Shown: piece after piece, positions 17,289 through 28,026 of the stretch
Layout of the letters: the number at the start of each line of letters is the position of its first letter
Numbering within the stretch: position 1 is the stretch's first letter
Assembly (NCBI RefSeq): GCF_030687295.1
Contig: NZ_CP117425.1
Location: 1,368,001 to 1,432,000 of the forward strand
Origin: Pseudomonas beijingensis
GTDB lineage: Bacteria > Pseudomonadota > Gammaproteobacteria > Pseudomonadales > Pseudomonadaceae
Direction of reading: 5' to 3'
DNA length: 64,000 nucleotides
Translations under genes and position numbers: made by a program
The notes under the pieces: model-generated
The model's input: only the letters and a program-made list of their open reading frames with translations
Database searches by the model: none
What the model was told of the DNA's origin: nothing

Positions 17289-19109
17289 GTGATCGAAAAT
17301 CTACGCAACATCGCCATCATTGCTCACGTTGACCATGGTAAGACCACCCTGGTAGACAAACTCTTGCGTCAATCCGGCACCCTGGAGCGCAACGAGCTCA
17401 ACGACGAGCGCGTGATGGACTCCAACGACCAGGAAAAAGAGCGCGGTATTACCATCCTGGCGAAAAACACCGCCATCAACTGGAACGGCTACCACATCAA
17501 CATCGTGGACACCCCGGGCCACGCCGACTTCGGTGGTGAAGTAGAGCGCGTGATGTCGATGGTCGACTCCGTGCTGCTGCTGGTTGACGCTCAAGACGGC
17601 CCTATGCCGCAAACCCGTTTCGTGACCAAGAAGGCTTTCGAAGCCGGCCTGCGTCCGATCGTGGTCATCAACAAGGTTGACCGTCCAGGCGCGCGTCCGG
17701 ATTGGGTTCTGGACCAGATCTTCGACCTGTTCGACAACCTGGGTGCCACCGAAGAACAGCTGGACTTCAAAGTCGTCTACGCCTCGGCCCTGAACGGTAT
17801 TGCCGGTCTGGACCACACCGCCATGGCTGAAGACATGACCCCGCTGTACCAGTCGATCGTCGACGACGTACCGGCGCCGAAAGTCGACCGTGACGGTCCG
17901 TTCCAGATGCAGATCTCGGCACTGGACTACAACAGCTTCCTGGGTGTGATCGGCGTTGGTCGTATCGCCCGTGGTCGCATCAAGCCGAACACCCCGGTGG
18001 TCGCCATCGACGCCGACGGCAAGAAGCGCAACGGTCGTATCCTCAAGCTGATGGGTCACCACGGCCTGCACCGCATCGACGTTGAAGAAGCAGCGGCCGG
18101 CGACATCGTCTGCATCAGCGGCTTCGAGCAACTGTTCATCTCCGACACCCTGTGCGACCCACTGAACGTCGAAGCGATGAAGCCGTTGACCGTCGACGAG
18201 CCAACCGTTTCCATGACCTTCCAGGTCAACGACTCGCCATTCTGCGGTAAAGAAGGCAAGTTCGTGACCAGCCGTAACATCAAGGAACGCCTGGACAAAG
18301 AGCTGCTCTACAACGTTGCCCTGCGCGTTGAAGAAGGCGACTCGGCCGACAAGTTCAAGGTTTCCGGCCGTGGTGAGCTGCACCTCTCGGTACTGATCGA
18401 AACCATGCGTCGCGAAGGCTTCGAAATGGGCGTAGGTCGTCCTGAAGTGATCATCCGCATGGTGGATGGCGTCAAGCACGAACCGTACGAAAACGTGACC
18501 ATCGACCTGCCGGAAGAATCCCAGGGCGCGATCATGGAGCAAATGGGCCTGCGTAAAGGCGACCTGACCAACATGGTTCCGGATGGCAAGGGCCGTGTGC
18601 GCCTTGAGTACAACATCCCGGCCCGTGGCCTGATCGGTTTCCGTAACGAGTTCCTGACCCTGACCTCCGGTGGCGGCATCCTGACTTCGATCTTCGATCG
18701 TTACGACGTGATGAAGTCCGGCGACATGTCTGGCCGTCAGAACGGCGTCCTGGTATCGGTTGCCACCGGCAAGGCCCTGACCTACTCGCTGGAAACCCTG
18801 CAAGCGCGCGGCAAGCTGTTCGTCGAGCACGGCCAGGATATCTACGAAGGTCAAATCGTCGGTCTGAACAGCCGCGACAACGACCTGGGCGTGAACCCGA
18901 CCAAAGGCAAGAAGCTCGACAACATGCGTGCTTCGGGCAAGGACGAAACCATCGCCCTGGTTCCGCCGGTCAAGTTCACCCTGGAACAAGCGCTGGAGTT
19001 CGTGCAGGAAGACGAACTGTGTGAAGTGACGCCTAAGTCGATCCGCCTGCGTAAGAAAATCCTTGGCGAAAGCGAGCGTACCCGCGCTGCCAAGAAAAGC
19101 GGCAACTGA
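17289..19109 (+). CDS. typA: Ribosome-associated GTPase TypA/BipA
   Basis: A 606-residue translational GTPase of the EF-G class. The G motifs are G1 '[11 protein letters not shown]' (residues 12-22), G3 '[11 protein letters not shown]' and G4 'INKVDRPGA'. They are followed by the beta-barrel domain and the BipA-specific C-terminal domain ('[18 protein letters not shown]' region). It aids 50S assembly and growth under stress or low temperature. Translation begins at GTG with only a weak upstream purine stretch. A strong terminator follows the gene directly. Confidence 0.97.
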   Translation: MIENLRNIAIIAHVDHGKTTLVDKLLRQSGTLERNELNDERVMDSNDQEKERGITILAKNTAINWNGYHINIVDTPGHADFGGEVERVMSMVDSVLLLVDAQDGPMPQTRFVTKKAFEAGLRPIVVINKVDRPGARPDWVLDQIFDLFDNLGATEEQLDFKVVYASALNGIAGLDHTAMAEDMTPLYQSIVDDVPAPKVDRDGPFQMQISALDYNSFLGVIGVGRIARGRIKPNTPVVAIDADGKKRNGRILKLMGHHGLHRIDVEEAAAGDIVCISGFEQLFISDTLCDPLNVEAMKPLTVDEPTVSMTFQVNDSPFCGKEGKFVTSRNIKERLDKELLYNVALRVEEGDSADKFKVSGRGELHLSVLIETMRREGFEMGVGRPEVIIRMVDGVKHEPYENVTIDLPEESQGAIMEQMGLRKGDLTNMVPDGKGRVRLEYNIPARGLIGFRNEFLTLTSGGGILTSIFDRYDVMKSGDMSGRQNGVLVSVATGKALTYSLETLQARGKLFVEHGQDIYEGQIVGLNSRDNDLGVNPTKGKKLDNMRASGKDETIALVPPVKFTLEQALEFVQEDELCEVTPKSIRLRKKILGESERTRAAKKSGN

Positions 19110-19130
19110 GTTTCGACTTAGTTAGCGGCT

Positions 19131-19174
19131 GAAAAAAACGCCCCTGATTGTGAGATCAGGGGCGTTTTTTTATG
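19131..19174 (+). terminator. Terminator of typA
   Basis: The stem AACGCCCCTGAT / ATCAGGGGCGTT is followed by seven T on the plus strand; A-rich sequence before it allows use from the other strand as well. Confidence 0.93.
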
Positions 19175-19203
19175 CTTGGAAGTTATGTGGTGTCTGTCAG
19201 GGC

Positions 19204-19301
19204 CCTATCGCGAGCAAGCTCGCTCCCACAGTTGATTTTCAGCGGATACAGATTTTGTGTCCGACATACATCTACTGTGGGAGCGAGCTTGCTCGCGATG
19301 G
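19204..19301. repeat. REP doublet (REPIN)
   Basis: Inverted REP copies at about 19206-19231 and 19274-19300, between the convergent typA and YkgJ-family genes. Confidence 0.87.
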
Positions 19302-19334
19302 CGATGGTTCAGGCACCGCTGAACCATCTGTAGA

Positions 19335-19772
19335 TCAGAATTTGTCCAACGTCCGCGGATTGCGCTCGCGCTCCACTTCCTTGGGCTTGTAGGCGCAATA
19401 CCCCGGCCGCGGTCCAACCCGCGGATGGTTGCGGCAGGTGTCCGGACGTTTCTCGTAAATGGTGCACAACCGGCTCTTGCGGTCCAGATAAAGGCAATCG
19501 TTGTTGCTCATGCGCTGGAGCGTGAAGATTTCCGACTTCTGGTTGTAGCGCTCGACGATCCCTTCCTTTTGCAGGCGCTTGGCGATGTTCTTCGGCGGAT
19601 CGCCCAGTTCGAACTCATCGACGATACCGATGCGGATCAGGTCCTTGATCTTGACCTCCACCGGCAGCGTGCAGCAGCTCGACACGCAGGAACCGCACAT
19701 CGGGGCGGAGTACTTGGCCCAGGTATCGAGTCGGTCGATCTCCGCGGCGGCGATCAGGTTGGGCTTCATCAT
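19335..19772 (-). CDS. YkgJ-family cysteine cluster protein
   Basis: A 145-residue cytosolic protein with a clustered set of Cys typical of the UPF0153/YkgJ family: 'CGSCVSSCC' at about residues 26-34, Cys in 'NNDCLYLD' near 90, and 'LCTIYEKRPDTCRNHP' near 101-116. The pattern suggests a zinc or iron-sulfur site; the molecular function is unknown. The ATG at 19772 was chosen; a GTG one codon upstream is possible and the ribosome site is poor for both. It diverges from glgP. Confidence 0.85.
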   Translation of the reverse strand: MMKPNLIAAAEIDRLDTWAKYSAPMCGSCVSSCCTLPVEVKIKDLIRIGIVDEFELGDPPKNIAKRLQKEGIVERYNQKSEIFTLQRMSNNDCLYLDRKSRLCTIYEKRPDTCRNHPRVGPRPGYCAYKPKEVERERNPRTLDKF

Positions 19773-20025
19773 CACGGTTTACCAGCATGCATCAGGGCGC
19801 GCGATCATACCGGGACTGGTGAAATTTTGAACGACCATCTGCCGGTTTTTTTTCATCCCTGCAAAAACGCTCCAGGACCGGCACGCCCCCTGCATTCATT
19901 CGTCCATATGGCAGTTCCCTGGCGACGATTCTCCGGCGCGGTGGAAAAACCACCGAACCTGCGCCTGTACCGCCTGTCAGACCGACTAGGCTCAGACAAT
20001 TCCATGCTCGTTCGAGGTCTCATCA

Positions 20026-22476
20026 ATGACTCAAGAACCACTTGTTCGCGAAGCCGAAGTCGCTGCTTTTCGCGATGCTGTGTTGACCAAACTCACTTAT
20101 GCCGTCGGCAAGGACCCCGATCATGCGTTTGATCACGATTGGTTCGAAGCTATTGCCCTGGCCGCCCGCGACCACATGGTCGAACACTGGATGGACCACA
20201 CGCGGCAGATCTACCGCAAGGGCCAGAAGCGCGTCTATTACCTCTCCCTGGAATTCCTCATCGGTCGCTTGCTCTACGACAGCCTGAGCAACCTCGGCCT
20301 GCTGGACACCGCCCGTGAAGCCCTGACCGAGCTGGGCGTGGACCTGGAGCGCATCCGCCTGCTCGAGCCGGATGCGGCGTTGGGCAACGGTGGCCTTGGC
20401 CGCTTGGCGGCGTGCTTCATGGAAAGCATGTCGACCCTGGGCATCGCCGGTCATGGCTACGGGATTCGTTATGAGCACGGCCTGTTCCGCCAAGCGATTG
20501 TCGATGGCTGGCAGCAGGAGCAGACCGAGCACTGGCTGGACTTCGGCAACCCTTGGGAGTTCGAGCGCCCGGAAGTGGTCTACCCGATCGGCTTTGGCGG
20601 CAGCGTCGAAACCGTGACCGACGACACCGGCAAGACCCGGCAAGTCTGGTCCCCGGGCGAAACCGTGCGAGCCATCGCCTATGACACCCCGGTGGTGGGC
20701 TGGCGCGGTGCCAGCGTCAATACCCTGCGCCTATGGCGCGCCCGAGCCGTGGAAGACCTGCACCTGGAGCGCTTCAATGCCGGCGACCACCTGGGCGCGG
20801 TAGCGGAGGTGGCCCGGGCTGAAAGTATTTCCCGCGTGCTGTACCCGGCCGACAGCACCGAGGCCGGCCAGGAACTGCGCCTGCGCCAGGAATATTTCTT
20901 CGTCGCCGCCTCGTTGCAGGACTTGCTGCGCCGCCATCGCAACATGCACACCTCGGTGCTGACCCTGGGCGATCACGCGGCGATCCAGCTCAACGACACG
21001 CACCCGTCCATTGCCGTGGCCGAGCTGATGCGCCAATTGGTGGACGTCTACGACGTGGCCTGGGACGCGGCCTGGCAGATCACCCAGGACACGCTGTCCT
21101 ACACCAACCACACGCTGCTGCCCGAAGCCCTGGAAACCTGGCCGGTGGGGCTGATGGAGCGCATGTTGCCCCGGCACATGCAGATCATCTACCTGATCAA
21201 CGCCCAGCACATCGATTCGCTGCGGGCCAAGGGCGTGCACGATTTCGACGTGCTGCGCTCGGTGTCGCTGATCGAAGAGGACAACGGCCGCCGGGTGCGC
21301 ATGGGTAACCTGGCGTTCCTCGGTTCCCACAGCGTCAACGGTGTGTCCGGATTGCATACCCAACTGATGCGCAGCACGGTGTTCTCCGAGTTGCACAAAC
21401 TCTATCCGGATCGGATCAACAACAAGACCAATGGCATCACCTTCCGCCGCTGGTTGTTCCAGGCCAACGCCGAATTGACCTCGATGATGGTCGACGCCCT
21501 CGGCCCGAGCGTGCTCGACAACCCCGAGGAGCGCCTGATCGAACTGGAACCGTTTGCCGACAAACCGGCGTTTCGCAAGGCGTTCGCCGAGCAGCGGCTG
21601 CACAGCAAGAAAGCCCTGGCTTATCTGATCCACGAGCGACTGGGCATCGCCGTCAATCCGGCGGCGATGTTCGACGTGCAGGTCAAGCGGATCCACGAGT
21701 ACAAGCGCCAGTTGCTCAATCTGATGCACACCGTGGCACTGTATCAGGCGATTCGTGCCGAACCGGAAGTGGATTGGGTGCCGCGGGTGAAGATCTTCGC
21801 CGGCAAGGCCGCCGCCAGTTATCACCAGGCCAAGCTGATAATCAAGCTGACCAACGACATCGCCCGGGTGGTGAACAACGACCCGACCGTGCGTGGTTTG
21901 CTCAAAGTGGTGTTCCTGCCCAACTACAACGTCAGCCTGGCCGAAAGCATCATCCCGGCGGCGGACTTGTCGGAGCAGATTTCCACGGCCGGTTTCGAAG
22001 CGTCGGGCACCAGCAACATGAAGTTCGGCCTCAACGGCGCGCTGACCATCGGCACCATGGACGGCGCCAACGTGGAGATGCATGAGCGTATCGGTGGCGA
22101 ACACATGTTCATCTTCGGCCTGACCGCCGAGCAGGTGGAGGCGCGCAAGCAAAACGGAGAGTTCAGCGCCGCGCCGGACATCGCCGCGTCCCATCGCCTC
22201 AACGATGTGTTGCAGGCGATTCGTGGTGGGGTGTTCTCGCCGGATGATCCGATGCGCTACGCCGGGCTTGTGGATTCGTTGGTGGACTACGACCGCTTCC
22301 TGGTGTGCGCCGACTTCGACTCGTACTGGAACGCCCAGGCCAAGGTCGAAGAGCGTTGGCACGACTCCAAGCAGTGGTGGCGTTCGGCGGTACTGAATAC
22401 CGCGCGCATGGGCTGGTTCTCCTCGGACCGGACCATCCGTGAATACGCCACCGACATCTGGAAAGCCCTGGAGTAG
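20026..22476 (+). CDS. glgP: Glycogen/maltodextrin phosphorylase
   Basis: An 816-residue GT35 phosphorylase that releases glucose 1-phosphate from alpha-1,4-glucans. The PLP-binding Lys is in 'EASGTSNMKFGLNGAL' near residue 665. The phosphate and glucose contacts 'NGGLGRLAACFMES' (near 124), 'VKRIHEYKRQLLN' (near 553) and 'TIGTMDGANVEM' (near 678) are all present. Length fits the bacterial enzyme. Gene and promoter appear stand-alone, with a hairpin at the 3' end; no other glycogen gene is adjacent. GAGG upstream of the ATG supports the start. Confidence 0.96.
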   Translation: MTQEPLVREAEVAAFRDAVLTKLTYAVGKDPDHAFDHDWFEAIALAARDHMVEHWMDHTRQIYRKGQKRVYYLSLEFLIGRLLYDSLSNLGLLDTAREALTELGVDLERIRLLEPDAALGNGGLGRLAACFMESMSTLGIAGHGYGIRYEHGLFRQAIVDGWQQEQTEHWLDFGNPWEFERPEVVYPIGFGGSVETVTDDTGKTRQVWSPGETVRAIAYDTPVVGWRGASVNTLRLWRARAVEDLHLERFNAGDHLGAVAEVARAESISRVLYPADSTEAGQELRLRQEYFFVAASLQDLLRRHRNMHTSVLTLGDHAAIQLNDTHPSIAVAELMRQLVDVYDVAWDAAWQITQDTLSYTNHTLLPEALETWPVGLMERMLPRHMQIIYLINAQHIDSLRAKGVHDFDVLRSVSLIEEDNGRRVRMGNLAFLGSHSVNGVSGLHTQLMRSTVFSELHKLYPDRINNKTNGITFRRWLFQANAELTSMMVDALGPSVLDNPEERLIELEPFADKPAFRKAFAEQRLHSKKALAYLIHERLGIAVNPAAMFDVQVKRIHEYKRQLLNLMHTVALYQAIRAEPEVDWVPRVKIFAGKAAASYHQAKLIIKLTNDIARVVNNDPTVRGLLKVVFLPNYNVSLAESIIPAADLSEQISTAGFEASGTSNMKFGLNGALTIGTMDGANVEMHERIGGEHMFIFGLTAEQVEARKQNGEFSAAPDIAASHRLNDVLQAIRGGVFSPDDPMRYAGLVDSLVDYDRFLVCADFDSYWNAQAKVEERWHDSKQWWRSAVLNTARMGWFSSDRTIREYATDIWKALE

Positions 22477-22498
22477 CATTTGCTGTAAGAAATGTGAG

Positions 22499-22524
22499 CG
22501 AAGCCCAACGGCGGTTGGGCTTCG
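22499..22524 (+). terminator. Hairpin after glgP
   Basis: CGAAGCCCAAC / GTTGGGCTTCG with loop GGCG is a perfect stem 22 bases after the glgP stop. It lacks a T-run, so termination may be partial. Confidence 0.6.
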
Positions 22525-22595
22525 TCGATATACTAGGCGCCAGTTTCGCCGGGCTATGTGGCCGGACTCAGTAAATGGCAGCGCCAACATTCCAA

Positions 22596-22712
22596 TGTGG
22601 GAGCGAGCTGTGTGGGAGCAAGGCTTGCCCGCGATGAAAACGCCGCGGTCTCTTGAGGACCGCAGCGCCTGGATCGCGAGCAAGCTTTGCTCCCACACAG
22701 CTCGCTCCCACA
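22596..22712. repeat. Nested REP doublet
   Basis: An inner doublet ('GTGGGAGCAAGGCTTGCCCG' at about 22613 and its mirror ending 'TTGCTCCCACAC') is bracketed by partial outer REP arms ('GTGGGAGCGAGCTG' at about 22597 and 'AGCTCGCTCCCACAG' ending near 22712). It lies between glgP and the DUF2339 gene. Confidence 0.8.
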
Positions 22713-22795
22713 GGGTTTGGGGGGTTCCACTAGACTGATCCAGGCACCGCATCACCCCGGTTACGCCCGCAACGGGCCGCTTAGGGATATCGACC

Positions 22796-25700
22796 ATGCA
22801 ATGGATCTTGACGTTGTTGGGCCTGGCACTCGGCTGGGTGGTGGACGAGTCGTTCGCCGATGCGCTGATAGGCGCACTGGTGGGGCTTGGCATCGCCCAG
22901 GCGTTTCGATTGGGGCGCCTGGGTGTCCAAGCGGCCAAGCAACAGATCTTGTTGCAAGAGGCCCAGCAGAGCTTGCTCACGTTGGAGGCCCGTCTGGCGG
23001 TGCTCGAACGCGGCAAGGTGGCCGAGCCAGGTGATCCGGCACCCGCGCCCGAGGTTGTCGTGCCCCAGGCCGCGCAGCCCGCAACGCGCACCGAACCGGA
23101 GCTCGTCTGGGAATTGCCACCAGACCTCGAACCCGCTCCCGCGATGGCCACCCCAGGCCAGCCAGCCGTTGCCCGATGACATTTGGAAGCCCGCGCCAGA
23201 GACGTCCAGTCAGCGTGCCCACCGCGACTTTGCCCCTCTGCCCCTGGAGCCGATGGTGGCGGAGCCGGCGGCCCCCCGTGGTCCGAATCTGTTCGACCGC
23301 GCCATTATCGGTGCGCGCAACTGGCTGTTCGGCGGCAACACCGTGCTGAGAGTCGGCGTGGTGCTGTTGTTCCTCGGCCTGGCGTTCCTGCTGCGCTATG
23401 CCACCGAAGGCATGGTGGGTGCCGATCGAGTTGCGTTACGCCGGCGTCGCGGCCAGCGCCTTGGGCCTGCTGGGCCTGGGTTGGTGGCTGCGCAACCGCA
23501 ACAGTAATTATGCGTTGATGCTCCAGGGTACCGGGATCGCCGTGTTGTACCTGACCGTGTTCGCCGCCATGCGCCTGCATCCATTGCTCGATTCCAAGGC
23601 CGCCCTGGGCTTGCTGGTAGCGGTGACGGTGTTCTCGGCGATCCTGGCGGTGACCCAGAATGCCCTCGGCCTGGCTGCTGCGGCGGCACTGGGCGGGTTC
23701 GCCGCACCGATCCTGACCTCCACCGGCAGCGGCAACCACGTCGCGCTGTTCAGCTATTTCATCCTGCTCAATGCCGGTATCCTCGCGATTGCCTGGTTCA
23801 AGGCCTGGCGCCTGCTCAACCTGATCGGTTTTGTCGGCACCTTCGGCATCGGTTTCGCCTGGGGCCTGCGTTCCTATACGCCGGAGCTGCTCTGGAGCAC
23901 CGAGCCGTTCCTGATTCTGTTCTTCCTCATTTACCTGGCGATCGGCTTGCTGTTCACCCGCCGCAAGCTGTTGGAAATGGGCGATGCTCCCGAGGACGGC
24001 AGCCGCGAGGCGCTGCTGCGCTGGTCGGCGCGCAAGGGCGATTACGTGGACGGCAGCATGCTGTTCGGTCCGCCGTTGGTGGGCTTTGGCTTGCAGTTCG
24101 CGTTGGTGCAGCACCTGGAGTTCGCCGCCGCCTTCAGAGCCCTGGCCCTGGGCATGATCTACATGGGCCTGGCGCGGCTATTGATGGGCGGCCGCGCCCT
24201 GCTGTTGGCGGAAACCTGCCTGGCCCTGGGGGTGATTTTTGCCAGCCTGGCGATCCCCTTGGGGCTCGACGCCCGTTGGACCGCGGCGGCCTGGGCCGTG
24301 GAGGGCGCGGGGATCTTCTGGCTGGGCCTGCGCCAGCAGCGTCCATTCGCCCGGGCCTTTGCCTTGCTGCTGCAATTGGGCTCGGCGGTGGCGTTCATCA
24401 GCGAGTTGCGCAGCGGCGACGGTAGCCTGCTCGATGGTTCACCGCTGGGAGCGTTGATGCTCGGCGGCGCCTTGCTGTTCACCTTCTACCAACTGCACAA
24501 GGCTGAGCCTGAGCACTGCGCACATTGGGAGCGCCAAGGCCAGCCGGTGCTGGCTGTGCTGGGGTTGAGTTTCCTCTATCTGCTGGCACCGCTGTTCTTC
24601 CTCACCCACGGCACCGCCATCGCCTGGGCCCTGGCCGGTTTGGCGACGCTGTTCGTTGGCTTGCGCCTGCAATCGCGCAGCTTCCTGTTCACGGCGTTCG
24701 CGGTGCAATTGCTCGGCGGTGCGCTATTCCTGTTGCGCTTGCAAGGCGCCGAAGGCGATTCGGCGGCGGTGTTCAGCGCGGGCTGGAGCGGTTTGCTCAG
24801 TGCTTCGCTGATCGGCCTGGCGTTGATCGGCGGCATGTTGCTGGCGGCGCGCGACGACATGGTGCGCAACGATGTCCGGTTGCTGCGCGGCTTGTCGGTG
24901 GTGTTGTTGGCGGGGCTGGTGCTGATCAACCTCGCGGTGCTGTTCGTCCTGCCGTGGCAAACGGCGAGCGGTGTATGGGCGGCCAGCGGCCTCTTGATCA
25001 TCTGGCTGAGCCTGTACCTGAAACAACGCGTGAGCTTTGTCTTCGGCCTGCTGTTGCAACTGCTGGGCGGTGCGGCGTTCCTGACGGCGGGGCCGACGCT
25101 GCTGGGGCCGCTCAATGCCGAAGATCTGCGGCCCCTGGCCCATAGCGGCTTCTGGACGCCGCTGGTGCTGGGGTTGGCGGCGCTGGTGGGCGCATGGCGC
25201 CTGCAACGGGCGCACGCGGCGCAGGAACTGGAGGCCTTGAGCTTGCAGCGCCTGTCCGAGCTGTTGCTGGTCTGGGGGGCGGGTTGGTGGGCGTTGGCGT
25301 GGGTCAGCGAAGTGCTGCGCTTTGCCCCGGCGAACCTGCAAGGCAGTTGGCTGCTGATGGTCGCGGCGATCAGTGTGGCGGTGTGGACGGTCTTGGCGCT
25401 GCGGTTGAAATGGCCGGCGCTGGGGTTGCTGTGCACGTTGTTGATTCCGGCGGCGGGCTCTGTGCTGGTGGCAACGGGGCACAGCTACTATCACCCGGCC
25501 GCGAATTTCGGCTGGCTGGCCTGGCTGGCGGTATTCGGCGTGCATTTCCTCTCCCTCAAGCACTTGGCGCCGACGCTGCCGGCCCAGGCGCGCAGTACGG
25601 CCCACGTGCTCGGTTGCTGGTTGCTGATGGCGGTGTTGATGCTGGAATTGCGTTACGGCCTGCTGTTGCTGTCCGAGCAGTACAACGCCTGGCGCTGGTT

Positions 25701-26421
25701 GGCCTGGGCGATCCTGCCGAGCCTGTACCTGGTGCTGATGGCAGCGCCGCGTGCCTGGCCATGGCCGGTTTCGGCACAGCCCCGGGAATACCGTGTCTAT
25801 GCGGCGGCACCCATGGCACTGCTGATGCTCGGTTGGTTCTGGCTGACCAACACCTTCAGCGATGGCACCGCCGAGCCACTGCCTTACGTGCCGTTGCTCA
25901 ACCCCTTGGAGCTGGGCCTGCTGTTCGCCTTGTTCGGTGTCTATGTGTGGGCCCGCAACGCCGTGGCGCAATCGACGAGCCGATGGAGTCGCGTTGGACA
26001 CATCGCCCAATTGATCGCCGGTGTGTCGCTGTTCGCGTTCTTCACCGCGCTGGTGATGCGCACTGCCCACCAGTGGATGGGGGTGCCGTTCGAGCTGGAT
26101 GCGCTGCTTGAATCCATGTTCGTGCAGGCCGGCTTGTCCATTGTCTGGACCCTGATCGCCCTGGGCCTGATGATCGGTGGGCATCTGCGCCATCGCCGTG
26201 AAGTGTGGCTGATCGGTGCGGCGTTGATCGCCGTGGTCGTGGCCAAGCTGTTCTTTGTCGAATTGAGTAACCGTGGCGGTCTGGCGCGGATTGTTTCGTT
26301 TATCGGCGTAGGCGTGTTGCTGCTGGTCGTGGGCTATTTTGCGCCGCTGCCGCCCAAGCGCCCGGAGACGGTCGCCCAGGATGAGCCGCCTATGCCTGTC
26401 AGTGAGGGAGTGTCATCTTGA
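22796..26421 (+). pseudogene. DUF2339 membrane protein, interrupted by two +1 frameshifts
   Basis: A large polytopic membrane protein split over three frames. Frame 1 starts at 22796 ('MQWILTLLGLALGWVVDESF') and stops at 23179. The second frame continues with 'PDDIWKPAPETSSQRAHRDF' through 'FLLRYATEGM'. The third runs to 26421 from 'VPIELRYAGVAASALGLLGL'. Each change is explained by one extra base, probably in CCCC at 23151-23154 and GGG at 23417-23419. Restored, the protein is about 1207 residues with a coiled N-terminus, a Pro/Ala linker and over 20 hydrophobic helices. It is coupled by TTGA overlap to the DUF3999 gene, its usual partner. Function is unknown. The shifts may be real or homopolymer errors. 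Confidence 0.85.
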
Positions 26422-27791
26422 GTCGCAAGTTGAATCGGATCGGGCTGGGCGTGGTCGGATTGTGGGTGGCGTTGTCGGCTACGGCCCAGGAACAACCGGC
26501 GGATTTCGCCCATCAGGTGCCGTTGGCTTTGAGCGGCGAAGGGCCGTGGTATCGCCTCGCGCTGCCACTGGACGTTCAGCTGCAAGCGCGGCAGACCGAC
26601 CTGAGCGACCTGCGGGTCTTCAACGCGGCCGGGCAGGCCCAGGCTTATGCGTTGGTGCGCGAGTCGGCCCAGAGCCGGGAAAACCGTACCCTCACCGACG
26701 TGAAGTGGTTCCCGCTGTACAACGCCGCCGATGACAACGAGCGCGCGCCCAGTGTGCGAGTGCAATCGAATGCCAACGGCACACTGGTGGAAGTCCAACC
26801 CTCCAGCCGGCTCGAAGCAGGGGAAGAGGAGTTGCGTGGCTGGTTGCTGGATGCCAGCGCGATCAAGGCGCCGCTGCAGCAGTTGATTCTCGACTGGACC
26901 GGCGAACGCGATGGCTTCCAGCGGTTCACCATCGAGGCCAGTGACGACTTGCAGCACTGGCAGTCATGGGGCGAAGGCCAGGTGGCGCGTCTGACCTTTG
27001 CCGATGAGCGGGTCGAGCAGCATGAAGTGAGCCTGCCGGGGCAGCCGGCACGTTACCTGCGGCTGTTGTGGGATTCGCCGTCCTCCGCGCCGGTGCTGAC
27101 CTCGGCCCAGTTGCAAAGCGCCAGCCGCGAAAACCTGCCGTTGCCGCTGGCCTGGTCCAAGCCTTTGGCTGGCAGCACCACGAAGGCCGGTGAATACACC
27201 TGGCAGTTGCCCATGGGGCTGAACATCGAGCAAGTGCAGGTCGAACTGAGCCAGGCCAACAGCCTGGCACCGGTAACGCTGGCCGGGCGCCGGGAAAGCA
27301 GCCAGCCGTGGCAGCCGTTGGGCAGTGGTTTGCTCTATCGCCTGACCCAGAACGGCCAGGATGTGCTGCAAAACCAATTGCAACTGTCCGGCCAGACCGT
27401 CCAGCAATTGAAACTGACGGTGGATGAGCGTGGTGGTGGTCTGGGGAGCGAAGCCCCGGCCCTGCGCTTTGCCGTGCGCCCGACCCAGGTGGTGTTCCTG
27501 GCGCGCGGCGAAGGGCCCTACAGTCTGGCGCTCGGCAGCGCGACGGTCAAAGCGGCGAACTTGCCATTGAGCACGCTGGTGCCCGATTACAAGCCGTCAC
27601 GCCTGGCGACGCTGGGCACTGCGACGGTGAACGGGTTGGCAACCACCTCGACACCGGCTAGCGCCGCCACCCCCGCGACCGACGATACCAACTGGAAGAA
27701 AATCGGCCTGTGGGCGGTGTTGTTGCTCAGTGTGCTGTTCCTCGCGGCGATGGCGTTCAGCCTGTTGCGCAAGCCGCCGGTCAAGAATTGA
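26418..27791 (+). CDS. DUF3999 domain-containing protein
   Basis: A 457-residue envelope protein: signal peptide (residues 1-22, ending Ala-Thr-Ala-Gln), a large periplasmic beta-rich region with a discoidin-like stretch ('FQRFTIEASDDLQHWQSWG' near residue 170), and one C-terminal membrane helix ('IGLWAVLLLSVLFLAAMAF') with a short cytosolic tail. It begins at TTG, with GGGAG upstream, overlapping the stop of the DUF2339 gene, so the two are coupled and probably act together in the inner membrane. No biochemical function is assigned to the family. Confidence 0.87.
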   Translation: MSRKLNRIGLGVVGLWVALSATAQEQPADFAHQVPLALSGEGPWYRLALPLDVQLQARQTDLSDLRVFNAAGQAQAYALVRESAQSRENRTLTDVKWFPLYNAADDNERAPSVRVQSNANGTLVEVQPSSRLEAGEEELRGWLLDASAIKAPLQQLILDWTGERDGFQRFTIEASDDLQHWQSWGEGQVARLTFADERVEQHEVSLPGQPARYLRLLWDSPSSAPVLTSAQLQSASRENLPLPLAWSKPLAGSTTKAGEYTWQLPMGLNIEQVQVELSQANSLAPVTLAGRRESSQPWQPLGSGLLYRLTQNGQDVLQNQLQLSGQTVQQLKLTVDERGGGLGSEAPALRFAVRPTQVVFLARGEGPYSLALGSATVKAANLPLSTLVPDYKPSRLATLGTATVNGLATTSTPASAATPATDDTNWKKIGLWAVLLLSVLFLAAMAFSLLRKPPVKN

Positions 27792-27798
27792 GGTGTGC

Positions 27799-27884
27799 TC
27801 ATCGCGAGCAAGCTCGCTCCCACAATAGACCGCGTTCGTCGAAACAACTCGGTCAACTGTGGGAGCGAGCTTGCTCGCGATGGC
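27799..27884. repeat. REP doublet (REPIN)
   Basis: Inverted REP copies at about 27799-27824 and 27858-27883, between the DUF3999 gene and fbp. Confidence 0.87.
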
Positions 27885-28026
27885 GTCCTCCCAATCAACA
27901 GAAATACCCAAGCGAGCCCCCACCCCGTGAACTCAATCCTCCATATCCCGTCTCATAGGAGGAATTAAGTCCCGACTCGCGCTAAACTGCGCTGGTTTTT
28001 CCGCCCCCTATTCTTCGGAGCCGTCC

